A DNA stretch of 17,497 nucleotides from Rhizobium sp. LCM 4573 (GTDB lineage: Bacteria; Pseudomonadota; Alphaproteobacteria; Rhizobiales; Rhizobiaceae): NCBI RefSeq assembly GCF_001854865.1, contig NZ_MDDW01000001.1, forward strand, positions 487,040 to 504,536. Reading direction: 5' to 3'. Positions 1 through 6,264 of this stretch are shown here, piece by piece. How positions within the stretch are numbered: the first letter of the stretch is position 1; every line of letters starts with the position of its first letter. The position numbers and the translations under genes are program-made. Under the pieces are notes generated by a model. It was not told where the DNA came from and made no database searches. It worked only from the letters and a program-made list of their open reading frames with translations.

Positions 1-1
1 G

Positions 2-130
2 CTTCCTCCGCAGCTTACGATCCGATCTTACCGGGAGATATTCACAGGCGAGGAATTTGCCGCCGCAGTGCCGATCACCATCGGTCTTGCCTTCAGCCAG
101 CACCCATTCGCCATCCTCGCCGCCCAGTAA
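2..130 (+). CDS. possible 3' end of an unidentified gene (partial)
   Basis: A reading frame is open from the window edge to a TAA at 128-130, giving about 42 residues that end HPFAILAAQ. It is moderately GC-rich at third positions, roughly 70% by eye, which fits a coding stretch but does not prove it. A terminator reading the other way lies just downstream, as expected for convergent genes. The minus strand of the same stretch is also open but has no obvious start codon with a ribosome binding site. The family is not recognised, and the strand could be wrong. Confidence 0.3.
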   Translation, partial: LPPQLTIRSYREIFTGEEFAAAVPITIGLAFSQHPFAILAAQ

Positions 131-158
131 ATTCAAAATGAAACGGGAATTCAGAATG

Positions 159-187
159 AAAAAGGCGCCGATCGAGGAACCGGCGCC
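159..187 (-). terminator. Rho-independent terminator of the microprotein pair
   Basis: Read on the minus strand, a perfect 7-bp stem (GGCGCCG at 164-170 with CGGCGCC at 181-187, 10-nt loop) is followed directly by five T's (159-163). It sits about 30 bases beyond the stop codon of the second microprotein, so it closes that transcript. Confidence 0.6.
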
Positions 188-215
188 CCATCTTCCTCCT
201 CTGGCAGCCAGCCTA

Positions 216-290
216 TCAGCCGAAGCCAAGCAACGACAGAACTGCGAGAACGATAACCACGGCTCCGACGAGCCAGATGATGCTGTTCAT
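216..290 (-). CDS. 24-aa single-helix membrane microprotein (second of tandem pair)
   Basis: The ORF has 24 codons plus TGA. The start ATG (290-288) follows a strong Shine-Dalgarno, AAGGAGG, at good spacing. The protein begins MNSIIWLVGAVVIVLAVLSL and ends with a short Gly/Phe tail, so it is almost entirely one hydrophobic helix with no charged residue. It would insert in the inner membrane. The neighbour at 354-428 encodes a near copy with the same length, the same MNSI(I/V)WLVGA start and the same GF end, which argues strongly that both are real genes and not chance ORFs. The pair probably shares one transcript from the promoter at 457-481 and ends at the terminator at 159-187. Its function is unknown. 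A structural or stress role in the membrane is inferred only from the promoter type. Confidence 0.75.
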   Translation of the reverse strand: MNSIIWLVGAVVIVLAVLSLLGFG

Positions 291-353
291 GGCTGCCTCC
301 TTTCTATCCAAAAGGTTCGTGGGCGACGGACCTGGCACCTACGGGTTTCGGCC

Positions 354-428
354 TCATGCGAAGCCGACCAGGTTCAGGATCGCAATGACGATGACGATCG
401 CGCCAACCAACCAGACGATACTGTTCAT
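354..428 (-). CDS. 24-aa single-helix membrane microprotein (first of tandem pair)
   Basis: The ORF has 24 codons plus TGA. The ATG (428-426) is preceded by AAGGAG in a GA-rich stretch. The protein begins MNSIVWLVGAIVIVIAIL and ends NLVGFA. It is uncharged and hydrophobic throughout, long enough to span the membrane once. By eye it matches the downstream microprotein at about 16 of 24 positions, and most differences are I/V/L swaps, a pattern of protein-level selection. A GGAAC-N16-CGTT promoter lies 29 bases before the start codon. The gap to the second copy is 63 bases. No named family is recognised. Confidence 0.75.
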   Translation of the reverse strand: MNSIVWLVGAIVIVIAILNLVGFA

Positions 429-456
429 CTCTCTCTCCTTGCCTGTTGTGGGAATG

Positions 457-481
457 AACGGCGGGGCCAACGAAAGGTTCC
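457..481 (-). promoter_or_regulatory. EcfG/RpoE2-type promoter of the microprotein pair
   Basis: Minus strand: GGAAC (481-477), 16-base spacer, CGTT (460-457). This is an exact match to the known alphaproteobacterial general-stress promoter form GGAAC-N16/17-CGTT. The expected start of transcription gives a leader of about 20 bases carrying the ribosome binding site of the first microprotein. It stands back to back with a similar motif facing ndh. Confidence 0.7.
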
Positions 482-496
482 GGGCTTGAGGTGAAC

Positions 497-522
497 GGAA
501 CTTTTAGCCAGAGTGGAATGTT
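497..522 (+). promoter_or_regulatory. EcfG-like promoter facing ndh
   Basis: Plus strand: GGAAC (497-501), 17-base spacer, TGTT (519-522). One base of the -10 differs from CGTT. Transcription would start near 530, upstream of the chosen ndh ATG at 566, and this placement argues against an ndh start as early as 491. Confidence 0.45.
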
Positions 523-565
523 GAAAGGGCATCACGGGCGATGCCGTGCTCGACGCGGGGACAGG

Positions 566-1903
566 ATGACTGGCGAGATCGCGACCATCGAGACACTCGA
601 TAAACCGGACGAAAAGACCGGCGCCCCGCGGGTAGTGATCGTCGGGGCGGGCTTCGGCGGGCTCGCCGCAGCCCGAGAGCTCGGCAATACCAATATCGAC
701 GTCACGGTCATCGACCGCCGCAACCACAATCTCTTTCAGCCGCTGCTCTATCAGGTCGCGACCGCCGCCCTTTCACCGGCCGATATTTCCGAGCCTATCC
801 GGCGCACCCTCGGCCGCTTCCGCAACATCAAGGTCATGCTGGCCGAGGTGACGGGCATAGATACCGCCGCCAAGACGGTTCATCTCGATTACGGCGCCGA
901 CGTGCCCTACGACTGGCTCATCATCGCCACCGGCTCGGAATACAACTATTTCGGCCACGAGGACTGGCGCGCCGCCGCACCCGGGCTGAAGACCATCCAC
1001 GAGGCGCGGCTGATCCGGCAACGCTTGCTTCTCGCCTTCGAAAAGGCCGAACTCAGCCAGGATCCGGAGGAGAAGAAGGCGCTTCTGACCAGCGTCATTA
1101 TCGGCGGCGGCCCGACCGGTGTCGAAATGGCCGGTGCCATTGCCGAGCTGGGCCGCTTCATGATCACGCGCGATTTCCGCAAGCTGGAGCCGGACCATCT
1201 GCGGGTTCTGCTGATCGAAGCCGGGCCGCGTATTCTCTCTGCCTTTCCGGAAGGGCTTATGAATTATGCGCAGCGTTCCCTTGAAGGAATGGGCGTGGAG
1301 ATAATGACCAACACGCCCGTCGAATCCATCGCGAAGGATGAGGTGCTCGCCGGTCCACACCGCATCCGCACAGGCTGCGTCATATGGGGCGCCGGCGTGA
1401 AGGCCTCACCTGCGGCGAGCTGGCTCGGCATAGAGGGGAAGGCTGGCGGGCGCATTCCCGTCGAGCCCGACCTATCCATTGCCGGTCACCCGGAAATCTA
1501 TGCGATCGGCGATACCGCCCTCGGCCTGAGCGACGACGGCAAGCCCCTGCCGGCGCTCGCCCAGGTCGCCAAGCAGCAGGGAGGCTATATAGGCAAGGCT
1601 TTGCGGCGCAAGCTCCTCGAGCGGAAGGACAGTCCACCCTTCCGCTTCAACAACCGCGGCAATACTGCCGTCGTCGGCCACAAGGCGGCGATCTTCGACT
1701 TCGGAACCTGGCGGCTCAAGGGAAGGATCGCCTGGTATCTGTGGGCGCTCGTCCACGTCTATCTGCTGGTCAATTTCGAAAAACGCCTGCTCGTCAGCAC
1801 TCAATGGGCCTGGCGCTATGTCAGCCGCCAGCGCGGCGCCCGTCTGATCGATGAAAACGCCGCATCCTTCGTGCCGTCTTCCACGCAAAGGACCGAGACA
1901 TGA
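566..1903 (+). CDS. ndh: type II NADH dehydrogenase (NADH:quinone oxidoreductase)
   Basis: A 445-aa flavoprotein that oxidises NADH and passes electrons to the quinone pool without pumping protons, working at the inner face of the cytoplasmic membrane. An FAD-binding GAGFGG motif lies at residues 27-32, preceded by VVIV. A second dinucleotide motif IIGGGPTGVEMAG lies near 178-190, for NADH. The flavin-closing IYAIGDTA is near 311-318. The hydrophobic, amphipathic C-terminal stretch (WYLWALVHVYLLVNF) is the usual membrane anchor. Length fits the family. The ATG at 566 is chosen because GGGGACAGG precedes it and the EcfG-like promoter lies between it and the earlier in-frame GTG at 491. The stop overlaps the next start (ATGA), so the two genes are translationally linked. 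Confidence 0.93.
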   Translation: MTGEIATIETLDKPDEKTGAPRVVIVGAGFGGLAAARELGNTNIDVTVIDRRNHNLFQPLLYQVATAALSPADISEPIRRTLGRFRNIKVMLAEVTGIDTAAKTVHLDYGADVPYDWLIIATGSEYNYFGHEDWRAAAPGLKTIHEARLIRQRLLLAFEKAELSQDPEEKKALLTSVIIGGGPTGVEMAGAIAELGRFMITRDFRKLEPDHLRVLLIEAGPRILSAFPEGLMNYAQRSLEGMGVEIMTNTPVESIAKDEVLAGPHRIRTGCVIWGAGVKASPAASWLGIEGKAGGRIPVEPDLSIAGHPEIYAIGDTALGLSDDGKPLPALAQVAKQQGGYIGKALRRKLLERKDSPPFRFNNRGNTAVVGHKAAIFDFGTWRLKGRIAWYLWALVHVYLLVNFEKRLLVSTQWAWRYVSRQRGARLIDENAASFVPSSTQRTET

Positions 1904-2184
1904 ACACAGCAAACCCGCAGCTCGAAGGCCTTTATCTCGCGGTCGCCGCCATCAACCGCCTGCTGGTGGCAAAGGGGCTCGCCACCCATCAGGATATTCA
2001 CCATGCGCTGCAGGGCGCGGAGCAGACCGTCCTTTCCGATGCCGGACAACTGACCATCTCCGCCTCGCACCAGAAGGCAGTCGCCTTCCCGATACGCTTC
2101 CTGATGCTCGCCAACGAAATGGCGGAAAAGGGCGGCGACTGTCAGTTCGAACCTCTGGCGAGGGAAATCGGCCGGCGGACGTAA
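1900..2184 (+). CDS. 94-aa protein of unknown function, coupled to ndh
   Basis: The ATG overlaps the ndh stop as ATGA, so expression is tied to ndh and probably depends on translational coupling. The protein is soluble-looking, with no signal peptide or membrane segment. It starts with MNTANPQLEGLYLAVAAINR and has an alanine/leucine-rich, likely helical first half (AINRLLVAKGLATHQDIHHAL) that resembles small helical adaptor-like proteins of rhizobia. No catalytic motif is visible. It might be a partner or regulator of Ndh, but that is inferred from position only. It is convergent with the dehydrogenase at 2227-3084, with 42 bases between them. Confidence 0.8.
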   Translation: MNTANPQLEGLYLAVAAINRLLVAKGLATHQDIHHALQGAEQTVLSDAGQLTISASHQKAVAFPIRFLMLANEMAEKGGDCQFEPLAREIGRRT

Positions 2185-2226
2185 CGGCGGCGCAAGGTTT
2201 TTTCACGCCGGCGAACCCATTTCGTC

Positions 2227-3084
2227 TCAGAGGATCGGCTTCCCGCCAGTGACCGCGATGGTCGCTCCGGACACGTAGCTCGACAGCGGATCAGCCAGCA
2301 TCACATAGGCGGTTGCGAGTTCCGCCGGCTGGCCCGGCCTCTTCATCGGCACCTGCTTGCCGAAATTGGTAACCGTGTCTTCCGGCATTGTGGAAGGGAT
2401 GAGCGGCGTCCAGATCGGTCCGGGAGCGACCGCATTGGCGCGGATGCCCTTCTCCGCCAGGAGCTGCGCAAGCCCCGCCGTGAAGTTCTGGATGGCGCCT
2501 TTGGTGGTCGCATAGGCAAGCAGCGTCGGGTTCGGAGTGTCGGAATTGATCGACGCCGTATTGATGATCGCGGCTCCGGGCTTCATGTGCGGCACGGCGG
2601 CCTTGGTGAGATAGAACATCGCATGGATGTTCACCTTGAAGGTCAGCTCCCACTCCTCGTCGCTGATATCCCCGATCGACTTGAATGTCGCCTGATGGGC
2701 CGCGTTGTTGACGAGGACATCGATGCCGCCGAGTTCCTTCACGGCCTTGTCAACGATCGCGCGGCAATGGGCCGGGTCTTGGATGTCACCCCGTACGAGC
2801 ACCGCCTTGCGGCCCGCCTCCTCGACCACACGCTTGGTATCCTCGGCGTCCTCATCCTCATCAAGATAGGAGATCAGCAGATCCGCGCCCTCGCGCGCAT
2901 AGGCGATCGCGACCGCCCGACCGATGCCGCTGTCGCCGCCGGTGATTACCGCCTTCTTGCCGGCAAGCCTGCCCGATCCGCGATAGGAAAGCTCGCCGTG
3001 GTCCGGCACCGGGTCCATCCGACCGGTAAAGCCCGGCATCGGCTGCTGCTGTTCGGGAAAGGGCGGGCTGGGATAGTTCGCCAT
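2227..3084 (-). CDS. SDR-family oxidoreductase with N-terminal extension (general stress protein 39-like)
   Basis: A 285-aa short-chain dehydrogenase. After a proline-rich N-terminal stretch of about 40 residues (PPFPEQQQPMPGFTGRMDP), the Rossmann fold begins. It shows TGGDSGIG (48-55) for NAD(P) binding, NNAA (126-129), and catalytic Ser178, Tyr191 and Lys195 (YATTK). The C-terminal end VSGATIAVTGGKPIL is typical of the family. The N-terminal extension and the GDSGIG variant are those of the Bacillus general stress protein 39/YhxC-type subgroup. The substrate is unknown. The start at 3084 has AGGAGG eight bases upstream. An earlier in-frame start at 3120 would fall at the promoter -10, so it is rejected. 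An EcfG-like promoter at 3119-3144 fits a stress-induced gene. Confidence 0.9.
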   Translation of the reverse strand: MANYPSPPFPEQQQPMPGFTGRMDPVPDHGELSYRGSGRLAGKKAVITGGDSGIGRAVAIAYAREGADLLISYLDEDEDAEDTKRVVEEAGRKAVLVRGDIQDPAHCRAIVDKAVKELGGIDVLVNNAAHQATFKSIGDISDEEWELTFKVNIHAMFYLTKAAVPHMKPGAAIINTASINSDTPNPTLLAYATTKGAIQNFTAGLAQLLAEKGIRANAVAPGPIWTPLIPSTMPEDTVTNFGKQVPMKRPGQPAELATAYVMLADPLSSYVSGATIAVTGGKPIL

Positions 3085-3118
3085 GGCGGCATCCTCCTGT
3101 GTTGACGGATGGCTTACC

Positions 3119-3144
3119 AACCCTCTCGCACCGGGGAATGTTCC
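3119..3144 (-). promoter_or_regulatory. EcfG-like promoter of the SDR gene at 2227-3084
   Basis: Minus strand: GGAAC (3144-3140), 17-base spacer, GGTT (3122-3119). One -10 base differs from CGTT. It lies 35 bases before the chosen start codon and downstream of the DUF983 stop, so the SDR gene can be transcribed on its own. Confidence 0.45.
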
Positions 3145-3163
3145 AGCCGGGTCGCTGCTCCCG

Positions 3164-3589
3164 TCAGCTACGGTTTGCCGGAGGACGCGTCTCGTCGCCG
3201 GCGGCCTTCGGGCCGAGATCGAGCTTGCCCTGCTCGGCCTTGTAGAAATACTGGCTCGCCACCAGCCATCCTTTCAAGGGTCTCAAGGGCAGGATGCAGG
3301 TCGCCAGCATGAACGGCACCGAGATCAGCAGATGAACCCAGAAAGGCGGCTGAAACGCCAGCTCCAGCCATACCGCGAGCGCCATACTCGGCACGCAGGC
3401 GAAGCACAGCACGAAGAAGGCCGGCCCATCGGCGGGATCGGCGAAGGAATAGTCGAGCCCGCAGGCTTCGCACCGGGGGCGCAGCTTTAGGAAGCCGTCG
3501 AAAAGATGTCCCTGGCCACAGCGCGGGCAGCGTCCTCGCATGCCGGTGCTGTAGGGCGAGAGCGGCGCCCATTTCGCTTCATCTGCCAT
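3164..3589 (-). CDS. DUF983 zinc-ribbon inner-membrane protein
   Basis: A 141-aa protein with an N-terminal zinc-ribbon-like part: two CxxC pairs, CPRCGQG near residue 22 and CEACGLDY near residue 40. Two membrane segments follow (about 55-77 and 83-103), then a short charged C-terminal tail. This layout is the DUF983 family, common in alphaproteobacteria; its biochemical role is not established. The start at 3589 follows AAAGGCGGA. It reads the same way as the downstream SDR gene, with 79 bases between. No strong promoter is certain: a possible CTTGCC-N17-GATATC lies upstream. Confidence 0.88.
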   Translation of the reverse strand: MADEAKWAPLSPYSTGMRGRCPRCGQGHLFDGFLKLRPRCEACGLDYSFADPADGPAFFVLCFACVPSMALAVWLELAFQPPFWVHLLISVPFMLATCILPLRPLKGWLVASQYFYKAEQGKLDLGPKAAGDETRPPANRS

Positions 3590-3728
3590 GACGTCCGCCT
3601 TTCGTGCCCGACGTTATAAATTCATGCCCGCGATATCGCTCAATCCTCCTCGGCGGCAAGCGGTTCCATGGCCATGCTTCACTCTGCCGCGCCCGCGGCG
3701 CGCCGGTTCCCCACTGGAACTACTTCCT

Positions 3729-3753
3729 GGAACCATTTTAACCGCCCTCCGTT
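3729..3753 (+). promoter_or_regulatory. EcfG/RpoE2-type promoter of the SDR gene at 3833-4627
   Basis: Plus strand: GGAAC (3729-3733), 16-base spacer, CGTT (3750-3753), an exact match to the general-stress promoter form. The -10 ends 79 bases before the ATG. A second GGAAC at 3716-3720 has no matching -10 and is ignored. Confidence 0.7.
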
Positions 3754-3832
3754 CAAACCCTGTACATCGTTTGAGAAATCCCGACGAAGGGAGATCGATA
3801 CGGAGCGCCGACCCGGCACGGGGAGGACTGAA

Positions 3833-4627
3833 ATGAACACAATCCGCGAACTCGCTGTGGTGACAGGCGCCTCCTCGGGCATAGGCTTCGAACTGGCGAA
3901 GCTTTGCGTCATCGAAGGCTATGACATTATCACGGTGGCAAACGAGCCGGAAATCCACACCGCGGCCGAAAAGCTCGCAGCCGAGGGCACGCGCATCACC
4001 GCAGTCGAAGCCGATCTCGCGGAAAAATCCGGTGTCGACAAGTTGATGGCCGCGATCGATGCCGATAGTCGACCGGTCGAACTTCTGTTTGCCAATGCCG
4101 GCAGCGGTCTCGGCGAGGGATTTCTCGACCGGGACTTCAAGGAGATCGAGCACGTCCTCCATACAAACATCACCGGCACGCTCGACGTGCTTCACAGGAT
4201 CGGCATGCAGATGCGTGCCCGAGGCCGCGGCCGCATCCTCATCACCGGCTCGATCGCCGGCTTCGTTCCCGGCAGCTTCCAGGCGGTCTACAACGCATCG
4301 AAGGCCTTCCTGAACAACTTCTCCTTCGCGCTTCGCAACGAGCTGAAGGACAGCGGAGTGACGGTCACCTGTCTGATGCCCGGTCCGACCGATACCGAAT
4401 TCTTCGAGCGCGCCGACATCGCCGACACTCCGCTCGGTGAGATGAAGAAGGACGACCCGGCATTCGTAGCCCGCATCGGCTTCGACGCCATGATGGAAGG
4501 GGAAGGTGACGTCGTGAGCGGCTGGAAAAACAAGCTTCAATCGGTGATCGCCAACGTCACGCCCTCCGAGATGCTGGCCGAGCAGCACCGCAAGATGGCC
4601 GAACCGGATCAGCACAAACCGGCGTGA
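3833..4627 (+). CDS. SDR-family NAD(P)-dependent oxidoreductase
   Basis: A 264-aa classical short-chain dehydrogenase with TGASSGIG (11-18), NAG (88-90), Ser140 in the ITGS strand, and Tyr153/Lys157 (YNASK). The region after PGPTDTEFF (183-191) is helical and charged, ending in a short tail. The substrate cannot be told; the closest general type is the DltE/YqjQ-like group. The ATG at 3833 has GGGAGGACTGAA before it. The frame is open further upstream but that part spans the promoter at 3729-3753, so the later start is chosen. Convergent with the lipoprotein gene at 4642, with 14 bases between. Confidence 0.9.
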   Translation: MNTIRELAVVTGASSGIGFELAKLCVIEGYDIITVANEPEIHTAAEKLAAEGTRITAVEADLAEKSGVDKLMAAIDADSRPVELLFANAGSGLGEGFLDRDFKEIEHVLHTNITGTLDVLHRIGMQMRARGRGRILITGSIAGFVPGSFQAVYNASKAFLNNFSFALRNELKDSGVTVTCLMPGPTDTEFFERADIADTPLGEMKKDDPAFVARIGFDAMMEGEGDVVSGWKNKLQSVIANVTPSEMLAEQHRKMAEPDQHKPA

Positions 4628-4641
4628 GCCCGCGACCGGCC

Positions 4642-4932
4642 TCAGTCGTCGTCCCATAACGGCCCGCGATAGACCCGGCGGCTGACGAGCCTGAGGCTGC
4701 GATCCGGCTGAAGGATATATCTCTCCTCGACCCGCTGGCCGAACTCGTTGCGGAATTCGTGGTTGACGACGCTGCCGATCGGCGACCGGATAAGGCGCGA
4801 GCGCGGCTGCCCGCCATAGGTGATGCTGCCGGGGATCGGCTCCAAGTCCGGCCCTGCTCCGTAGGTAACCGCACCGGCCGTACAGCCGGAAAGCGCAATT
4901 GCAAGGCCTGCTATGATGATGGCGTTCTTCAA
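4642..4932 (-). CDS. small lipoprotein (paralogue of the one at 5077)
   Basis: 96 aa from a TTG start at 4932, chosen because GGAGG lies eight bases upstream and because it places a textbook lipoprotein signal at the N-terminus: Lys, hydrophobic stretch, lipobox LSGC with Cys17. Starting at ATG codons further up would bury the signal peptide. The mature part carries LEPIPGSITYGGQPR and QPDRSLRLVSR, shared with the divergent neighbour, and ends in acidic WDDD. The +2 residue is Thr, so outer-membrane sorting is likely. The function is unknown. The ladder of short conserved blocks suggests a compact beta-rich domain. Confidence 0.82.
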   Translation of the reverse strand: MKNAIIIAGLAIALSGCTAGAVTYGAGPDLEPIPGSITYGGQPRSRLIRSPIGSVVNHEFRNEFGQRVEERYILQPDRSLRLVSRRVYRGPLWDDD

Positions 4933-5076
4933 GTCGTAATCCTCCGCCGGCAGATGGTATCGATATAGGCCGGAGTGTGACTTTTGGAACAGCGCTTCGA
5001 TGAAATAGGCTACTGCCGGCATCCTTGGAGATTGATGTTCGCAATCCGGCCCCTAGTTTGGAGCCATGGAGGAGAC

Positions 5077-5340
5077 ATGCGCGGCATTTTCGTGAGTATA
5101 TCCCTCATCCTCGTTCTCGCCGGCTGCGCCGCGAGTGAGGCGGAGCTGGAGCCGATTCCCGGCAGCATCACCTATAGCGGGCAGCCGCGGACGAAACTCA
5201 CGAAGGCTCCGGTCGGCAGCACCGTGACCAACCGGCTGAACGACGAGCTCGGCCGGCCGGCGGAGGAGACCTACATCATTCAGCCGGACCGATCGCTGAA
5301 ACTCGTCAGCCGTCACATCATCGAATTCCGTGACGATTGA
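5077..5340 (+). CDS. small lipoprotein (paralogue of the one at 4642)
   Basis: 87 aa. The ATG at 5077 is preceded by GGAGGAG. The N-terminus MRGIFVSISLILVLAGC is a lipoprotein signal with lipobox LAGC, Cys17, the same position as in the divergent paralogue. The mature part keeps LEPIPGSITYSGQPR, a conserved PxGS, E(E)xYI and QPDRSLKLVSR, and ends FRDD. By eye a little over half of the aligned mature residues are identical. The frame extends upstream to 4984, but that extension would displace the signal peptide. The two genes diverge from a 144-base gap that must hold both promoters; no confident -35/-10 pair was found there. Confidence 0.85.
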   Translation: MRGIFVSISLILVLAGCAASEAELEPIPGSITYSGQPRTKLTKAPVGSTVTNRLNDELGRPAEETYIIQPDRSLKLVSRHIIEFRDD

Positions 5341-5673
5341 AGCCACCTCAATCCTTTGGGTGAATTGAATGGAATGAATTAGCAGTATCTAATTAGAAAA
5401 CCAAAACACAGAGCGGGAACATGACAGTCGAGGAGAAATTGGAGGCGATCTGCCGAAAGGAGTGGAGTCGGGTCCTTGGACTTCCGGCGCGCGGGGCTTC
5501 ACGGCCTGCCTCGGCTGAGAAAAGGGCAGCCCCCTCGCCCTCCGATCGCTTGGACGGGAACGGTCCATCCCCTCGCCGTCCGCCACGCCCGAAGGGATAG
5601 CACCGCCCGCACGCGAAAAAGGCGCCCCGGATCGGAGCGGCCTCCGGCAGCTCCGGGCTTTCTCACGCGCAGA
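5341..5673. other. gene-poor stretch between lipoprotein and autotransporter remnant
   Basis: No gene can be firmly supported here. The first 80 bases are unusually AT-rich (around 5365-5405), like a promoter or the edge of inserted DNA. One plus-strand frame, 5421-5600 (59 codons, starting MTVEEKLEAICRKEWSRVLG), faintly recalls the N-terminus of some ECF sigma factors but then runs into low-complexity Pro/Arg sequence, so it is at most a remnant. Around 5617-5655 GC-rich inverted stretches beside a run of A's could form a weak minus-strand terminator. Confidence 0.4.
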
Positions 5674-6075
5674 TCAGAACGCGTAGCGCAGGCCCGACAG
5701 GTCATTGCTGAACCGCTCTCCGTTGACATGCACCACATTGTCCTTGGCGAACTCGTGCGCCACCAGCTTCAGATAGGGCTGGAACACGCCGCCGTCGGCC
5801 AGTTCATGGTTGAGGCCGATGTTCACCCCGAGACGTCCGACGAAGGACTTCATCGCGTCGGCATCGCCATACATGCCGTTGCTCAGCCAGTAGTCCTTGG
5901 AACCGGCCCTGACGGCGGCGATCTGCGCGAAGGGTTCGAAGAACCAATTGTCCGGTCCGGCGATATGGCGGCCGACCTCGATCTGCCCGCCGATGCCGAT
6001 ATTGTGGTAGTCGCCGGAAGCGCGCGCCTTCGCCCCCCAACCGCAACCATTGGCCGTACCACCGCAATATTCAAT
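5674..6075 (-). pseudogene. C-terminal remnant of an autotransporter beta-barrel protein
   Basis: A minus-strand frame of 133 codons is open between a TAA at 6078-6076 and a TGA at 5676-5674. It has no start codon with a ribosome binding site at its 5' end. The translation reads as the last strands of an autotransporter beta-domain: GDYHNIGIGGQIEVGRH, then WFFEPFAQIAAVRAGSKDYW, GRLGVNIGLNHEL, FQPYLKLVAHEF, ending LSGLRYAF with the C-terminal aromatic residue needed for barrel assembly. A full barrel is about 270 residues and the passenger domain is absent, so this is only the last third to half of one. The upstream region gives no continuing frame. Best read as a decayed gene left by deletion. 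Confidence 0.65.
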
Positions 6076-6080
6076 TTATT

Positions 6081-6104
6081 GTTGCAATCCGATCTGAATG
6101 CAAC
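6081..6104. repeat. inverted repeat GTTGCA-N12-TGCAAC
   Basis: A perfect 6-bp inverted repeat with a 12-base spacer lies in an AT-rich patch right at the broken edge of the autotransporter remnant and about 160 bases before the gene at 6265. It could be an operator or a trace of the rearrangement. Nothing further supports either. Confidence 0.3.
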
Positions 6105-6264
6105 TAACCTTCCCTTGTCGACCAGGCCCGCGAGGGAGGAATGTCCATGGCGGCGGGCGCGGCAAGCCAAGAATGCGTAGCCGGGAGCCCAGCCGATTGC
6201 TCGCGCCGCCTGGTCGGCACCGTGAACGACATATCCCGACCCTGTCGAAGAGGAGGATCGGTCC

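Noticed and set aside
3614..5044. 476-codon minus-strand open frame across the second SDR gene and the lipoprotein gene
   Set aside because: It overlaps genes with clear motifs on both strands and its product has no recognisable domain.
5421..5600. 59-codon ORF with a faint ECF sigma factor-like start
   Set aside because: The ribosome binding site is weak and the second half is Pro/Arg low-complexity. Too little remains to call it a gene or a named pseudogene.
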